Part shown: positions 43,033 to 51,944 of the stretch, in pieces
How positions within the stretch are numbered: position 1 is the stretch's first letter
Layout: each line of letters opens with the position of its first letter
Made by a program: the position numbers and the translations under genes
The notes under the pieces: generated by a model
Databases searched by the model: none
Told to the model about the DNA's origin: nothing
The model's input: only the letters and a program-made list of their open reading frames with translations
From: Humisphaera borealis
Lineage (GTDB): Bacteria; Planctomycetota; Phycisphaerae; Tepidisphaerales; Tepidisphaeraceae
DNA length: 64,000 nt
Reading direction: 5' to 3'
Assembly (NCBI RefSeq): GCF_015169395.1
Contig: NZ_CP063458.1
Location: 4,588,001-4,652,000, forward strand

Positions 43033-46000
43033 TTACTGCCGCACTTCGAGCTTCCGCAGGCAGTGATCGATCCATCGCTTAGTTAACTTCTCCTGCGTGC
43101 CGTTCTGTGTCAGGCGTTCGCGAAGGCTGTCGAAGCGGACCTTGTCCAACGGCTGATCCTGGTTGGCGCACGAGAAGACCACTTCTTCCTTGCCCGTCTC
43201 GGGGTCGCGGTGCATTTGCAGGCACTGGGCGCAGATCTCCTTCATCATGCACTGCATCGGCGAATTGATGCTTCCGATGGCCTGATGGCCGTGCATGAGG
43301 TAGGGCTTGAGAACCGTGTGCCGCGCCTGCTGAACGCCACGCATCATGCCGTCGGAGCCGATGACGATGACACGCTGGGCTTCACTGAGCGGGATTGGCA
43401 CCTCGCCCAGGTCGCCCCTGGCGTAGGCGACCATCGCCTCGACGATGTTGCCGACGAAGGCGCGGTCCTGCGTGCGGCCGGGGGTGAAGCCGGGGGCTTC
43501 ATCGGAGCACCAGGTGATGACGTCGGCGGCGCGTTCGATCTCGTCGACCTTGTAGCGGTCGATGAGCTTCTTGTACCCGGCGAAGTAGATGACGCGGGAA
43601 CCGCCGGCCCGCAGCTGCTGGCCGATCGAAAATAGCACCGCGTTGCCCAGGCCGCCGCCGGCGAGAAGGACGGTCTCGTGGGAAGGCGTTTCGGTCGGTT
43701 CGCCCGTCGGGCCCATCAGGATGACCGGTTCGCCCGGCTTGAGCAGGGCGCACAAGTCCGATGATCCGCCCATCTCCAGCACGATGGTCGAGAGCAGGCC
43801 CTTCTCGCGATCGACCGATGCGCCGGTGAGGGCGAGGCCTTCCATGCCGAGCACGGTGCCTTCGACGCGGGCAGCGAGCGATTCGTAGTTCTGCAGCCGG
43901 TAAAACTGCCCCGGCTCGAACGCCCGTGCCGCCATCGGGGCGCGGACGACAACTTCAACGATCGTCGGTGTCAGGCGGATGACTTCGTGGACGACAGCGC
44001 GGAGTTCATCGTTGAGCTTCGCGAACAGTTGCTCGGGCGAAGGTGCGGTTGTCGGTGCCTTGGCGAGCATGCGCGAGACGACCGGGTAACCCTGCTTGGC
44101 GCTGGCCATCGCCTTGACGACATTGCCGGCGTACGACGGGTGCAGGTCGCCGAAGAAGCTGAGCGCCTTGCCGTCGGGCCGAAGCGACATCAGCACCTGT
44201 GACTTGGCGGGTTTGCTGATCTTTTCGGGCCGAACCGGGTTGCCCTCTTCATCGATCGCCTGGAAGTAACGGCCATCGAGGTGCACGTTGTGGGCGTCTT
44301 CGCGGGCGAGCACCGTGTTCGGCTGAGTCCCGGCGGCGACGAGGATTGCCCGGGCCGGCAGCACCACTGACTCGGCCGACGCCGCCAGCTTGCCGGTGGA
44401 CGGGTCGATCTGTTGCCGCACCAGCCGCAGCGCCGACGATGCGCCGTACTTGTCGAGGATCACTTCTTCCGGTGCCAGGCACTCGGCGAAGCGAATGCCT
44501 TCCTCCATCGCCTTGGTGACTTCCTCGTGGTTCAGCGTGTAGGACGGCGCATCCACCAATCGGCGGCGGTAGGCGACGGTGACGCCGCCCCAGTTGTTCA
44601 GCAGGCGCTGGAGATCGGGATCGCGGCCTTCCATCTCGGCGGCTTGGCGTTCGGCGCGGATGGCCCGGGCGTGGGCCAGGAACTCGTCGCCGATCTCGGC
44701 TTCTTCTGCCGTCCAGATGTGCCGGACGGACGCTTCGCCGTAGGTGGCCGACAGCGTTTCATAGCGCCGCAGGAATTTCTCCACCTGCACGACGTAGTAC
44801 GCCATCGATTCGGTCGCGGTATCGATTGCGGTCAGGCCGCCGCCGATGACGACGACGGGCATGCGCAGTTGCAGGTTGGCGACGGTGTCGCTCTTGGCCG
44901 CGCCGGTGAGCTGAAGCGCCATCAGGAAGTCGCTCGCCTGCCGCACACCGCGGGCCAAGCCGTTCTTCATCGGGATGACGGTGGGGCGTCCCGCGCCGGT
45001 GGAAAGGGCGACGTGGTCGAAGCCCATCTCGAACGCGGTGTCGACGGTCATCGTCCCGCCGAAACGAATGCCGCCGAACATTGCGAACTCACTTCGGCGT
45101 TCCAGCAGCAGGCGGATGACCTTCAGGAAGTTCTTGTTCCACCGGACGGTAATGCCGTACTCGGCCACGCCGCCGAAACCGGCGAGCGTGCGATCGCCGA
45201 GCGGTTCGAACAGTTCGGTCGTGACGTCATACACCGGCCGAAACGCCACACGGTTGCCATGGGCATCCACGCCCGACAACCCCGGCGGCAGCGGCTCGAT
45301 CTTTAGCCCGTCCACCGCGACGACGGCATGGCCGTCGTTCATCAGGTGGTGCGACAGCGTGAACCCTGCCGGCCCCAGGCCGACAACCAGCACCTTCTTT
45401 CCCGTCGCCGGCGGCGGCAGGGGGCGCGAGAAGTTCAGCGGGTTCCACCGCGTCAGCAGGCTGTAGATCTCAAAGCCCCAGGGTAGTTCGAGCACGTCTT
45501 TCAGGTTGCGCGATTCGACCTGCGGAATATCGACCGGGTCCTGCTTCTGGTAGATGCAGGCCTTCATGCAGTCGTTGCAGATACGATGGCCGGTCGCGGC
45601 GCACATCGGGTTGTCGATGGTGACGACCGCGAGCGAACCGATGGCAAAGCCGCCATCCTTCACTTCGTGCATCTCGCTGATTTTTTCTTCCAGCGGGCAA
45701 CCGGCGAGGGGTACGCCGAACGTGCTCTGCTTGAACAGGCCCGACTTTTCCCGCAGGCCATGCGAGCAACTGTCTTTCGATTGGTGATGGCACTTGATGC
45801 AGTAGCCGACCTGGTCGAGCGCGCCGACGAGGTCGGTGCCGTGATCGGTGAGCGCAAAGCCTTCGCGATGCCGCAGGTGGTGACCTTCGCCCAGCTTCAG
45901 TTGCGGCGCGCCATGGATCGTCAGCTCGGCGATCGGCACCAGGTGCATCATGTCGAGCTTTTTCGGCAGCCTGAAAAGCGTGCCGTGTTCGTGGCGGTCG

Positions 46001-46707
46001 CGGCCGGCCGGCGTGTGCACGGCCCAGGCGGCGTAGCGGGCGGCGACTTCCAGTTCCTTCGCGTGATCGGCCTCGGCGGCAAGCCATTGCTTGAGCTTGT
46101 CGGCGATCAGGCCTTCGCCGATCGGCCCGCCGAGCAGGGATTGCAGTTCGGCCGTAACGGCCGCTCCGTCAATCGCTGCCGCCGCATCGGGTTTGGTCGC
46201 CGCGGCTTTGCGCTGGATGAACTGCCGTTTGACGTCGTAACGCGGGGCCAGCTCGGCATGGCGGGCGCGCAGGGCGTCCACTTCGGCCCGAATCCCAAAG
46301 AAGTCGGCGACGAAGTCGTCCAGGTGCGAAGCAAGCTCGATGATCAGCCCGGAGTGGTCTTTGAGCGCGATGGAGACCGGATCGTGCCGCGCCGCGAGCA
46401 ATCGAGCGTGCAGATCCGGCGACGCCGACGCAAGGCGATCGAGAAACGCGGCATCGATCCGCGCAAGGCCGTCGCGGCGGTAAAGATCCTGGAACTCGAA
46501 TCCGTCGGAGAGAACAAGATCACGGGCAGGCGAAGCCTGCAATGTGTTACTGGCAATCACTGTTTCGACATCCGCTTTGGTTGAAACGCGCCGTCTGGCG
46601 AAAGACGCCGCGTTAAAGGACGCAGAATTGTAGGGGCATGCGGCAGGCGATGCACGCGACAGTCCATATGCATTCGCGTTATGCGAGGTATTCGAAACGG
46701 GCGGCAT
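43033..46707 (-). CDS. Large fused FAD/Fe-S oxidoreductase with ferredoxin-NADP reductase-like module
   Basis: The 1224-residue protein has several modules. An N-terminal region of no known family spans residues about 1-290. A cysteine cluster follows (CIKCHHQSKDSCSHG about 302, GCPLEEK about 332, CAATGHRICNDCMKACIY about 367-384), resembling the Fe-S region of glutamate synthase small-subunit-like proteins. Two Rossmann folds come next (KKVLVVGLGPAGF about 435 for FAD, VVVIGGGLTAIDTATES about 613 for NAD(P)H). A C-terminal ferredoxin-NADP reductase/DHODB-like module (EPGQFYRLQNYE about 925, LLAGGGLGNAVLFS about 1012) closes the protein with a cysteine tail near 1152-1180 (CMMKEICAQCLQMH...FSCANQDQ). 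Together this looks like a single-chain electron-bifurcating or NADPH:ferredoxin-type enzyme of the NfnAB/SudAB type (inference). The start is uncertain; 46707 is the ATG nearest an SD-like GGAG. Confidence 0.8.
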   Translation of the reverse strand: MPPVSNTSHNANAYGLSRASPAACPYNSASFNAASFARRRVSTKADVETVIASNTLQASPARDLVLSDGFEFQDLYRRDGLARIDAAFLDRLASASPDLHARLLAARHDPVSIALKDHSGLIIELASHLDDFVADFFGIRAEVDALRARHAELAPRYDVKRQFIQRKAAATKPDAAAAIDGAAVTAELQSLLGGPIGEGLIADKLKQWLAAEADHAKELEVAARYAAWAVHTPAGRDRHEHGTLFRLPKKLDMMHLVPIAELTIHGAPQLKLGEGHHLRHREGFALTDHGTDLVGALDQVGYCIKCHHQSKDSCSHGLREKSGLFKQSTFGVPLAGCPLEEKISEMHEVKDGGFAIGSLAVVTIDNPMCAATGHRICNDCMKACIYQKQDPVDIPQVESRNLKDVLELPWGFEIYSLLTRWNPLNFSRPLPPPATGKKVLVVGLGPAGFTLSHHLMNDGHAVVAVDGLKIEPLPPGLSGVDAHGNRVAFRPVYDVTTELFEPLGDRTLAGFGGVAEYGITVRWNKNFLKVIRLLLERRSEFAMFGGIRFGGTMTVDTAFEMGFDHVALSTGAGRPTVIPMKNGLARGVRQASDFLMALQLTGAAKSDTVANLQLRMPVVVIGGGLTAIDTATESMAYYVVQVEKFLRRYETLSATYGEASVRHIWTAEEAEIGDEFLAHARAIRAERQAAEMEGRDPDLQRLLNNWGGVTVAYRRRLVDAPSYTLNHEEVTKAMEEGIRFAECLAPEEVILDKYGASSALRLVRQQIDPSTGKLAASAESVVLPARAILVAAGTQPNTVLAREDAHNVHLDGRYFQAIDEEGNPVRPEKISKPAKSQVLMSLRPDGKALSFFGDLHPSYAGNVVKAMASAKQGYPVVSRMLAKAPTTAPSPEQLFAKLNDELRAVVHEVIRLTPTIVEVVVRAPMAARAFEPGQFYRLQNYESLAARVEGTVLGMEGLALTGASVDREKGLLSTIVLEMGGSSDLCALLKPGEPVILMGPTGEPTETPSHETVLLAGGGLGNAVLFSIGQQLRAGGSRVIYFAGYKKLIDRYKVDEIERAADVITWCSDEAPGFTPGRTQDRAFVGNIVEAMVAYARGDLGEVPIPLSEAQRVIVIGSDGMMRGVQQARHTVLKPYLMHGHQAIGSINSPMQCMMKEICAQCLQMHRDPETGKEEVVFSCANQDQPLDKVRFDSLRERLTQNGTQEKLTKRWIDHCLRKLEVRQ

Positions 46708-46921
46708 TGCTCCATCTCCCCTGTACTTGGGGGAGAGGGTCGGGGTGAGGGGCCGAACGTAAGGCACCGCGATCCGCCTAACTGCACCGCTTGCGGTATC
46801 GCCAATACAGAGGCGCGACCCGGACCTCAAAACTCCTGGCAATAAATCGATTCAGGATCGACGCCCGACGTTCGGCCCCTCACCCCAACCCTCTCCCCCG
46901 AGTACGGTGGAGAGGGAGCAA
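46707..46921. repeat. Inverted repeat with CCCTCTCCCC arms between dnaX and the oxidoreductase
   Basis: Left arm 46707-46760 (TTGCTCCATCTCCCC...GAGGGGCCGAACGT) and right arm 46868-46921 (ACGTTCGGCCCCTCACCCC...GGAGAGGGAGCAA) are imperfect reverse complements over about 54 bases. The left arm covers the probable ribosome site and abuts the start codon of the oxidoreductase; the right arm ends at the dnaX stop codon. Confidence 0.85.
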
Positions 46922-46922
46922 G

Positions 46923-49115
46923 CTACTCAATCTTGACAATTTGCGCGTTCAACGTCGTCACCAACGCCTCGATCAGCGGCACCTGCGCCCGGATGGCCTC
47001 AGCCTGCTCCTGCGTAATGCGCTGGGCGGGCGCTGGTGGCGGGGGGGCGGGCCGCTCGATCGGGCGCTGGTGCCCGGATCGGCTATCGCCGCCACGCGAT
47101 GGCGGGCCCTTGGTCTGTGCCGTCGGCGATTGCGATGTCGATCCCTGCGACGGGGGCCGCTGTGCGTCGGGTTGCCGCTTGTCGACCACTGGTTCCGGTT
47201 CGGCTTCGACCTCAAACCGCACGCCTACGCCTCGCCCCATCGCCTTACCGAGGGCATCGCGGACGATGTCTTTCTTGCCGTTGCGGTCCCACTGTCGGGC
47301 GAAGGATTCACACCGTGCGGGGATCGAGATCACCGCAAAGCCGTCGGGGTCGAGCCGGTCGAGCCGGGACTGCGACATCACGCTGTGAATGCCCACCTGC
47401 GGCTTGAGTGAATCGATCGTGACAGCCCAGGCGGTGTGCAGGTCTTCAGTTCCCGCGGGGCGGGATGCCACCGCAGCGTCTACGCTGACCTCGCCCGTCG
47501 CCGACGACCCATGACCGTTCGCCGAAGCGGCCGACGAAGCCGATGAGCCCGCCTTGACCATTTCCGCCAACGACGGGCCGGTATCGTCCTCCCACACCTT
47601 GCCGGGACGCGGAAGGTCGTCGTCGCCGAAATCGATGCTGTCCAGGACCGAACCTGTGGGAACGGGGACGGATGGTGTCGAGGCCGTCTGAACCGGCAAT
47701 GGCGCGGGGGGAGAAGCCGGCGGCACCGCCGAAGCAGTGGCGGCCATCTCGGCCTTCATCGCATGGACGGCTTGGCTGACACTAGGGGTGGCCGTCGGCG
47801 AAATCGACGGTGCAGCCGGTGTTGATGGAACCGATGGCGCGGGGTCGGCACGAGGTGCTGCGGGGGCCGTCGGCGTCAGTTCATCGGTCTTTTTTTTTTG
47901 AGCGGCCGCTGACGATCCGGGTGCCGCCGCCGGCCCGGTCCGCGCCGCCGGTCGGGTGGTGGCGGCACCGCCATTGCCAGGCCCTTCCAACTGCGAAAGC
48001 AGGTTGCCGATTGCCGCGAACTGGTCCGACATCGCCATGCGGACGATCGTCGCATCCAGCAGTGCCCGCCCGGCCTGCGACTGCCGCACGTGCCGGCGGA
48101 GTTCTTCCAGGATCGTGATGTCCTGCACCAGCGCCGCCGGGTCGAACCGCTCCGACTGGCTGACCATGTCGTTCAGCGAAAGCCCCGGCACTTCGACCAG
48201 TTCGCTGTCGGCGCCGCAGGTGCGGAGGATCAGCAGGTTCCGCAGGTGGTCGGTCAGGGCGGCGATGAGCGAATCGACGCTTTGGCCGGCGTTGATCATC
48301 GACGTGGCGCGGGTAAGGGCGGCCTTGATGTCGCCGTCGCCGATCGCCTGCGCCAGGTCGAACAGCAACTGGCTTTTCGGCAGGCCGAGCATCGATTCGA
48401 TGAGGTCGGTGTCGAGCTTCTTCTCACCCACGCTCAGCAGGCGGTCGAGCAGCGACAGGGCATCACGCATCGACCCCGCGCCCGCCTTGGCGACGAGCAA
48501 TAGCGCATCGTCGCCGGAGGCAATCTTTTCCTGCTGGCAAATGTCCTTCAGGTGGGCGGCAATCTCGCGCGTCGGAATGTTGCGGAAATCGTACCGCTGG
48601 CACCGCGACAGGATCGTCGGCAGCACTTTCTCGACTTCCGTCGTTGCCAGGATGAACTTCACATGGGGCGGCGGCTCTTCCATCGTCTTCAGCAGCGCGT
48701 TGAACGCCGCCTTCGACAGCATGTGCACTTCGTCGATGATGTAGACCTTGAACCGGCTGCGGCCCGGGCGGTACTGCGCGTTCTCGATGATGTCGCGAAC
48801 GTTGTCCACGCCGGTGTTGCTGGCGGCGTCGATCTCGATGACGTCCATGTCATCCCCCTTGGCGACGCGCAGGCACGAATCGCACGTGCCGCAGGGGGTG
48901 GGCGTGGGCTTATCGAAGCTGTGACAGTTGAGCGCCTTGGCCATGATCCGGGCCATCGACGTCTTGCCGACGCCGCGCGTCCCGGTGAACAGGTAAGCGT
49001 GGGCAACGCGGTCGCACTCGATCGCCTTCTTCAGCGTCTGCCCGACGTGCTCCTGCCCGATGACCTCGTCAAAGGTCGTGGAGCGGTAACGGCGGGCGAG
49101 GACGGTGTAGGACAT
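46923..49115 (-). CDS. dnaX: DNA polymerase III subunits gamma and tau
   Basis: The 730-residue product is the clamp-loader ATPase: RRYRSTTFDEVIGQEHVGQT at the start, Walker A GTRGVGKTSMARIMAK (about residues 45-60), zinc-binding CGTCDSCL plus an upstream Cys (about 73-85), Walker B VYIIDEVHMLS, and SRCQRYDFR (about 168-176, with the sensor region). The C-terminal 320 residues are a low-complexity Pro/Ala linker and a short conserved end (ALVTTLNAQIVKIE). Midway lies a run of ten A residues in the coding strand at 47890-47899 (codons CAA AAA AAA AAG, residues 406-409). Slippage in either direction meets a stop within a few codons, giving a product of about 411 residues like the gamma form. 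This is the site class known from E. coli and Thermus dnaX. Confidence 0.95.
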   Translation of the reverse strand: MSYTVLARRYRSTTFDEVIGQEHVGQTLKKAIECDRVAHAYLFTGTRGVGKTSMARIMAKALNCHSFDKPTPTPCGTCDSCLRVAKGDDMDVIEIDAASNTGVDNVRDIIENAQYRPGRSRFKVYIIDEVHMLSKAAFNALLKTMEEPPPHVKFILATTEVEKVLPTILSRCQRYDFRNIPTREIAAHLKDICQQEKIASGDDALLLVAKAGAGSMRDALSLLDRLLSVGEKKLDTDLIESMLGLPKSQLLFDLAQAIGDGDIKAALTRATSMINAGQSVDSLIAALTDHLRNLLILRTCGADSELVEVPGLSLNDMVSQSERFDPAALVQDITILEELRRHVRQSQAGRALLDATIVRMAMSDQFAAIGNLLSQLEGPGNGGAATTRPAARTGPAAAPGSSAAAQKKKTDELTPTAPAAPRADPAPSVPSTPAAPSISPTATPSVSQAVHAMKAEMAATASAVPPASPPAPLPVQTASTPSVPVPTGSVLDSIDFGDDDLPRPGKVWEDDTGPSLAEMVKAGSSASSAASANGHGSSATGEVSVDAAVASRPAGTEDLHTAWAVTIDSLKPQVGIHSVMSQSRLDRLDPDGFAVISIPARCESFARQWDRNGKKDIVRDALGKAMGRGVGVRFEVEAEPEPVVDKRQPDAQRPPSQGSTSQSPTAQTKGPPSRGGDSRSGHQRPIERPAPPPPAPAQRITQEQAEAIRAQVPLIEALVTTLNAQIVKIE
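47881..47900 (-). promoter_or_regulatory. Probable dnaX slippage/frameshift site (A10 tract)
   Basis: The coding strand reads C-A10-G ending in A AAA AAG, the E. coli dnaX heptamer. A -1 shift (or one extra A in the transcript) reads GAC CGA TGA, a stop at 47881-47883. A +1 shift reads AGA CCG ATG AAC TGA, a stop at 47876-47878. The in-frame reading continues as tau. Confidence 0.75.
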
Positions 49116-49377
49116 GGGGAGCTATTGAGTAATGCGTACTGCGTAAGCGTCTAAAAGCACAATCAGCCGTCCGGCGTGCCTGTTTAGCGGTCGGACCGCA
49201 GGTCCACTCGGTACGGGCCCCGCATTCTACTCCGAAGGAAGGGAATTCGCGCGTTCGACGCTGCAAAAGTGACACCCACCCAAATGATCGGCGGTGGCGC
49301 TGTGCATACCGCCGGCTAATGGCTTTGACCCCTGCCGGGGGAATGAATGCGATTCGCGAAGAGGCGTCGCAAATTGA

Positions 49378-50457
49378 TCAGGGACGCGGCTCGAACGCCC
49401 GCCGAGTAACAGGCGACGATCCCGCCTTCCCCATCTCCGCATCAAACACCCGTACCGGCGTGTTCCCCGCGAGGTCTTCCAGCAGTTCGTCGGCGACGAG
49501 CTGATACCCTTCGCCGTTCCACGGGCTTGCCGGTGTGAAAGCCCAGCTCGATTCGCCTTCGCCAACGTCGACCTTGCCGTCGATTGCTCTCCCGGCGGCG
49601 TCGCCGACGGTCAGCAGGCGGGACAGCAGGGCGTGATCCAGCGGCTTGGGGAATGTCACCTTCAGCGGATCGCGTGAACCGGCTCTAATCGCGGTCAGCT
49701 GCCAAGCCTCGACGGCGATGCGTTCCCGATCCTCGGCCGTCGCGGTGAAGGTCTTCTCGAACGCCGCGGCCATCGGCTTGCCCGAGAGGTCTTCCAGCGT
49801 GGCTTCGAGTTTGAGCGTGAACTTTTGGCCGGGCATCAGGACCGGGCCAAACTCTTCGCGCAAATTGACGCCCTGTTTCACCCGGCCGGGGTGGATCCAG
49901 AGGGTCAGGCGTTTGCCGTCTTCGGACCACTGCTGGAACCGCCGCCAGGGGTCGTGAACGGCTTGGCCTTTCTCATTCAGGATGTGCATGCGGTCGAAGA
50001 TCTTGTCCGACTGGCGCATGGGCTGCGAGAAGTAAACGTAGAACTTCAGCAGGTTGGCCGGCAGCTTGTCGCTGGTGGGGTAGACGCGTTCGACGGTCGC
50101 CGGTTTTTCGTCCGGGGCGGCGGGGGCGGTGTAATCAATCGAGATTGGCGGCTTGCCGGCGATCGTCAGCGTCGCCCGGTAGCGGCCGCCGGGGCTGAGG
50201 TGGAACTCGGGTTGGAATGCAATCGTTTCGCCGGTCCGCTGGACGGTTCCGAACACGGCGGGCCCGGGTTCCCCGGTTTTGTCGTCGAGGCGAGCTAGGC
50301 GAAGTTGGCCGCCCTCGCCAGCGCCGCCCGCGGGTGCGATGGTGACGAAGCGGGGCCGAAGCAAGTCGTCGCCGGGCTCGACACGGATGGGTGCCTCCGC
50401 CGCAACTGCCGAAGCGCAGTAGAGAAGGCAGAAGAGGATGACCAGCAGCCTGTCCAT
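49378..50457 (-). CDS. Secreted protein with Ig-like/SbsA-type domains, function unknown
   Basis: The 359-residue product has a signal peptide (MDRLLVILFCLLYCASAVAA). The mature part is all-beta in character. It has two segments of the bacterial Ig-like/SbsA type: VERVYPTSDKLPANLLKFYVYFSQPM..., about residue 110-130, then LKVTFPKPLDHALLSRLLTV around 265-285 and GYQLVADELLEDLAGNTPV. These resemble domains in cell-surface proteins where a propeller or sugar-binding unit ends with fibronectin/Ig-like modules. No catalytic residues identified. The ATG at 50457 is chosen because it opens a signal peptide; the longer frame runs through the family A repeat. Confidence 0.7.
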   Translation of the reverse strand: MDRLLVILFCLLYCASAVAAEAPIRVEPGDDLLRPRFVTIAPAGGAGEGGQLRLARLDDKTGEPGPAVFGTVQRTGETIAFQPEFHLSPGGRYRATLTIAGKPPISIDYTAPAAPDEKPATVERVYPTSDKLPANLLKFYVYFSQPMRQSDKIFDRMHILNEKGQAVHDPWRRFQQWSEDGKRLTLWIHPGRVKQGVNLREEFGPVLMPGQKFTLKLEATLEDLSGKPMAAAFEKTFTATAEDRERIAVEAWQLTAIRAGSRDPLKVTFPKPLDHALLSRLLTVGDAAGRAIDGKVDVGEGESSWAFTPASPWNGEGYQLVADELLEDLAGNTPVRVFDAEMGKAGSSPVTRRAFEPRP

Positions 50458-50474
50458 ATTGAGGCACGGATAGT

Positions 50475-50564
50475 GGGTGGCATGGGCAAGCGTACTCGCT
50501 TGCCCGTGGCGATCACCAATCAACGTTCGACACGGGCAACGGAGTACCGTCGCCCATGCCACCC
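50475..50564. repeat. Two-hairpin element, family A copy 2
   Basis: 90 bases bounded by GGGTGGCA and TGCCACCC, with the same GGGCAAGCG-TACT-CGCTTGCCC and GGGCAAC...-type hairpins as at 20552-20642. It lies between the Ig-like and the next secreted-protein gene, just ahead of the Ig-like gene's signal peptide. Confidence 0.9.
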
Positions 50565-50620
50565 AATCTCAGCGATCTGCGTTCTGCACCAGCATCAGTG
50601 CATGCCCATGGCACAACCGC

Positions 50621-51733
50621 TTACGGCAACGCCAGCACCTGCAGGTCGATCTGCCCGCCGTTGTCCTTCACGACGACGGCGCGGGCGTCATCCAGCTTGC
50701 CCATGTGCATGACGCCATGGAAGCTGTCGACCATCGTCACGGCCGGGTCGGCGGGGTTCTTCACGTTGCGCTTCATCGCCTGCTCGTTCTTCTTGTCGGC
50801 CGCCAGGATCGACTGGTCGAACCGGCAGGTCCAGTAGGGCATCGGCGACAGCGGGGCCTTGGCGTGATGGAAGCGGAAGGTGTTGATGATGACCGACGCC
50901 TTGCCGTCCTTGGTGTAGCCGAACATGTTCAGCGGGCGGTTGCCGGAGCCTAGCTCGATCATGGATTCGCCCTTGACCTTCGCGCCGTTCTGGATGGCAT
51001 CGATCGGGTACTTCACCACGGGCGTGCAGCCGAAGCCGCCGACGATGTATCGCTTGCCGTTCTCTTCGTAGGGGAACATCGCCGCCATCGGGGCCTTGGT
51101 TTCCCACTTGCCGTGGGCGACGTGGTAGGTCTCGGCGGAGATGACGCCGAACGCCGCCTCCGGGCCGATGGGTGCGGGGATGACGATCAGCTTGCTGGCG
51201 AACTCTTCGCTGGTCCGGGCCGAGCAGACGAGCCGGTCCTTCGCCCAGGTCATCTCGGTCACGCGCGGCGCGCCGGCGGTGCCCTTGGGCAGCGACACCG
51301 ACGTGTGCTTGACGGCCTTGAGGCTAAGCGGGGCGATCGTGCCGTCGGGATCGACCGTCACGATCAGGTTCTGCTTCTCGTCGAGCTTTTTGACCAGCAC
51401 GTAGGTGCGGCCGGTGGCGGCGTTGACGTCGATCTCGGCGATCTCCACGTCCTTGTCCGCCGCGCCCAGCCGGCCGGCGATTTCCTTGACGATGTTCTTC
51501 ACGGCCGGGCCGTCGCCAGGAAGCTTCTTGATGTCGTCCGTCTGCACACCGACGATCCGCGAATTGGTGCCATCCGAGATCAGCAGCACGCCATCGGACG
51601 CGACGGCGATCGTGTCGATGCTCTTGATGCCCGGATCGCCGTCGGTCAGCGGCCCGGCCAGGGGATTGGCAGTTGCGACCGTGGCAAAACCAAGCGACGT
51701 CGTCAGAACGACACCCAGAAGTCTTCGCAGCAT
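50621..51733 (-). CDS. Secreted hypothetical protein, beta-propeller-like
   Basis: The 370-residue product has a signal peptide (MLRRLLGVVLTTSLGFATVA, cleavage near ATA). The rest is beta-rich: AVASDGVLLISDGTNSRIVG, INAATGRTYVLVKKLDEKQ-like blades and VIINTFRFHHA, with repeated turns that suggest a beta-propeller. No family was recognised by name. GGAG lies ahead of the ATG at 51733; the frame to 51814 has no signal peptide. It is on the same strand as the Ig-like gene and separated from it by the family A repeat. Confidence 0.7.
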   Translation of the reverse strand: MLRRLLGVVLTTSLGFATVATANPLAGPLTDGDPGIKSIDTIAVASDGVLLISDGTNSRIVGVQTDDIKKLPGDGPAVKNIVKEIAGRLGAADKDVEIAEIDVNAATGRTYVLVKKLDEKQNLIVTVDPDGTIAPLSLKAVKHTSVSLPKGTAGAPRVTEMTWAKDRLVCSARTSEEFASKLIVIPAPIGPEAAFGVISAETYHVAHGKWETKAPMAAMFPYEENGKRYIVGGFGCTPVVKYPIDAIQNGAKVKGESMIELGSGNRPLNMFGYTKDGKASVIINTFRFHHAKAPLSPMPYWTCRFDQSILAADKKNEQAMKRNVKNPADPAVTMVDSFHGVMHMGKLDDARAVVVKDNGGQIDLQVLALP

Positions 51734-51829
51734 CGGCGGCTCCTTCGAGTTTTCAGGACCTGAAAGGGGAAGTGGACTGCCGCGAATGGTAACATTCGTG
51801 GTTCGAAGCCTCAATCGATAATTGCGGGT

Positions 51830-51900
51830 TTGTCACTTGTCACTTGTCACTCGGTCCGCTGACCAGTAACCAGTGACCAGTAACAAATGACAAATGACAT
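51830..51900. repeat. Inverted repeat with GTCACTT-word arms
   Basis: Left arm 51830-51855 is TTGTCACTTGTCACTTGTCA-type tandem 7-base words; right arm 51870-51900 (ACCAGTGACCAGTAACAAAT...) is the imperfect reverse complement. It lies between the divergent genes starting at 51733 and 51945. Confidence 0.75.
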
Positions 51901-51944
51901 CCTCGACTTGACTCTCGCTCACCCGATTCACCATACTCCCGCCC

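Noticed and set aside
42665-43075. The full-length frame of the 109-residue hypothetical gene from 43075
   Set aside because: The upstream start would overlap the end of the oxidoreductase gene by over 40 bases, and the ATG at 42994 gives a compact product.
49116-49377. A signal recognition particle RNA gene upstream of dnaX
   Set aside because: The conserved GGAAGGAAGCAGC-type loop is absent on both strands, so only an untranscribed or leader region is assumed.
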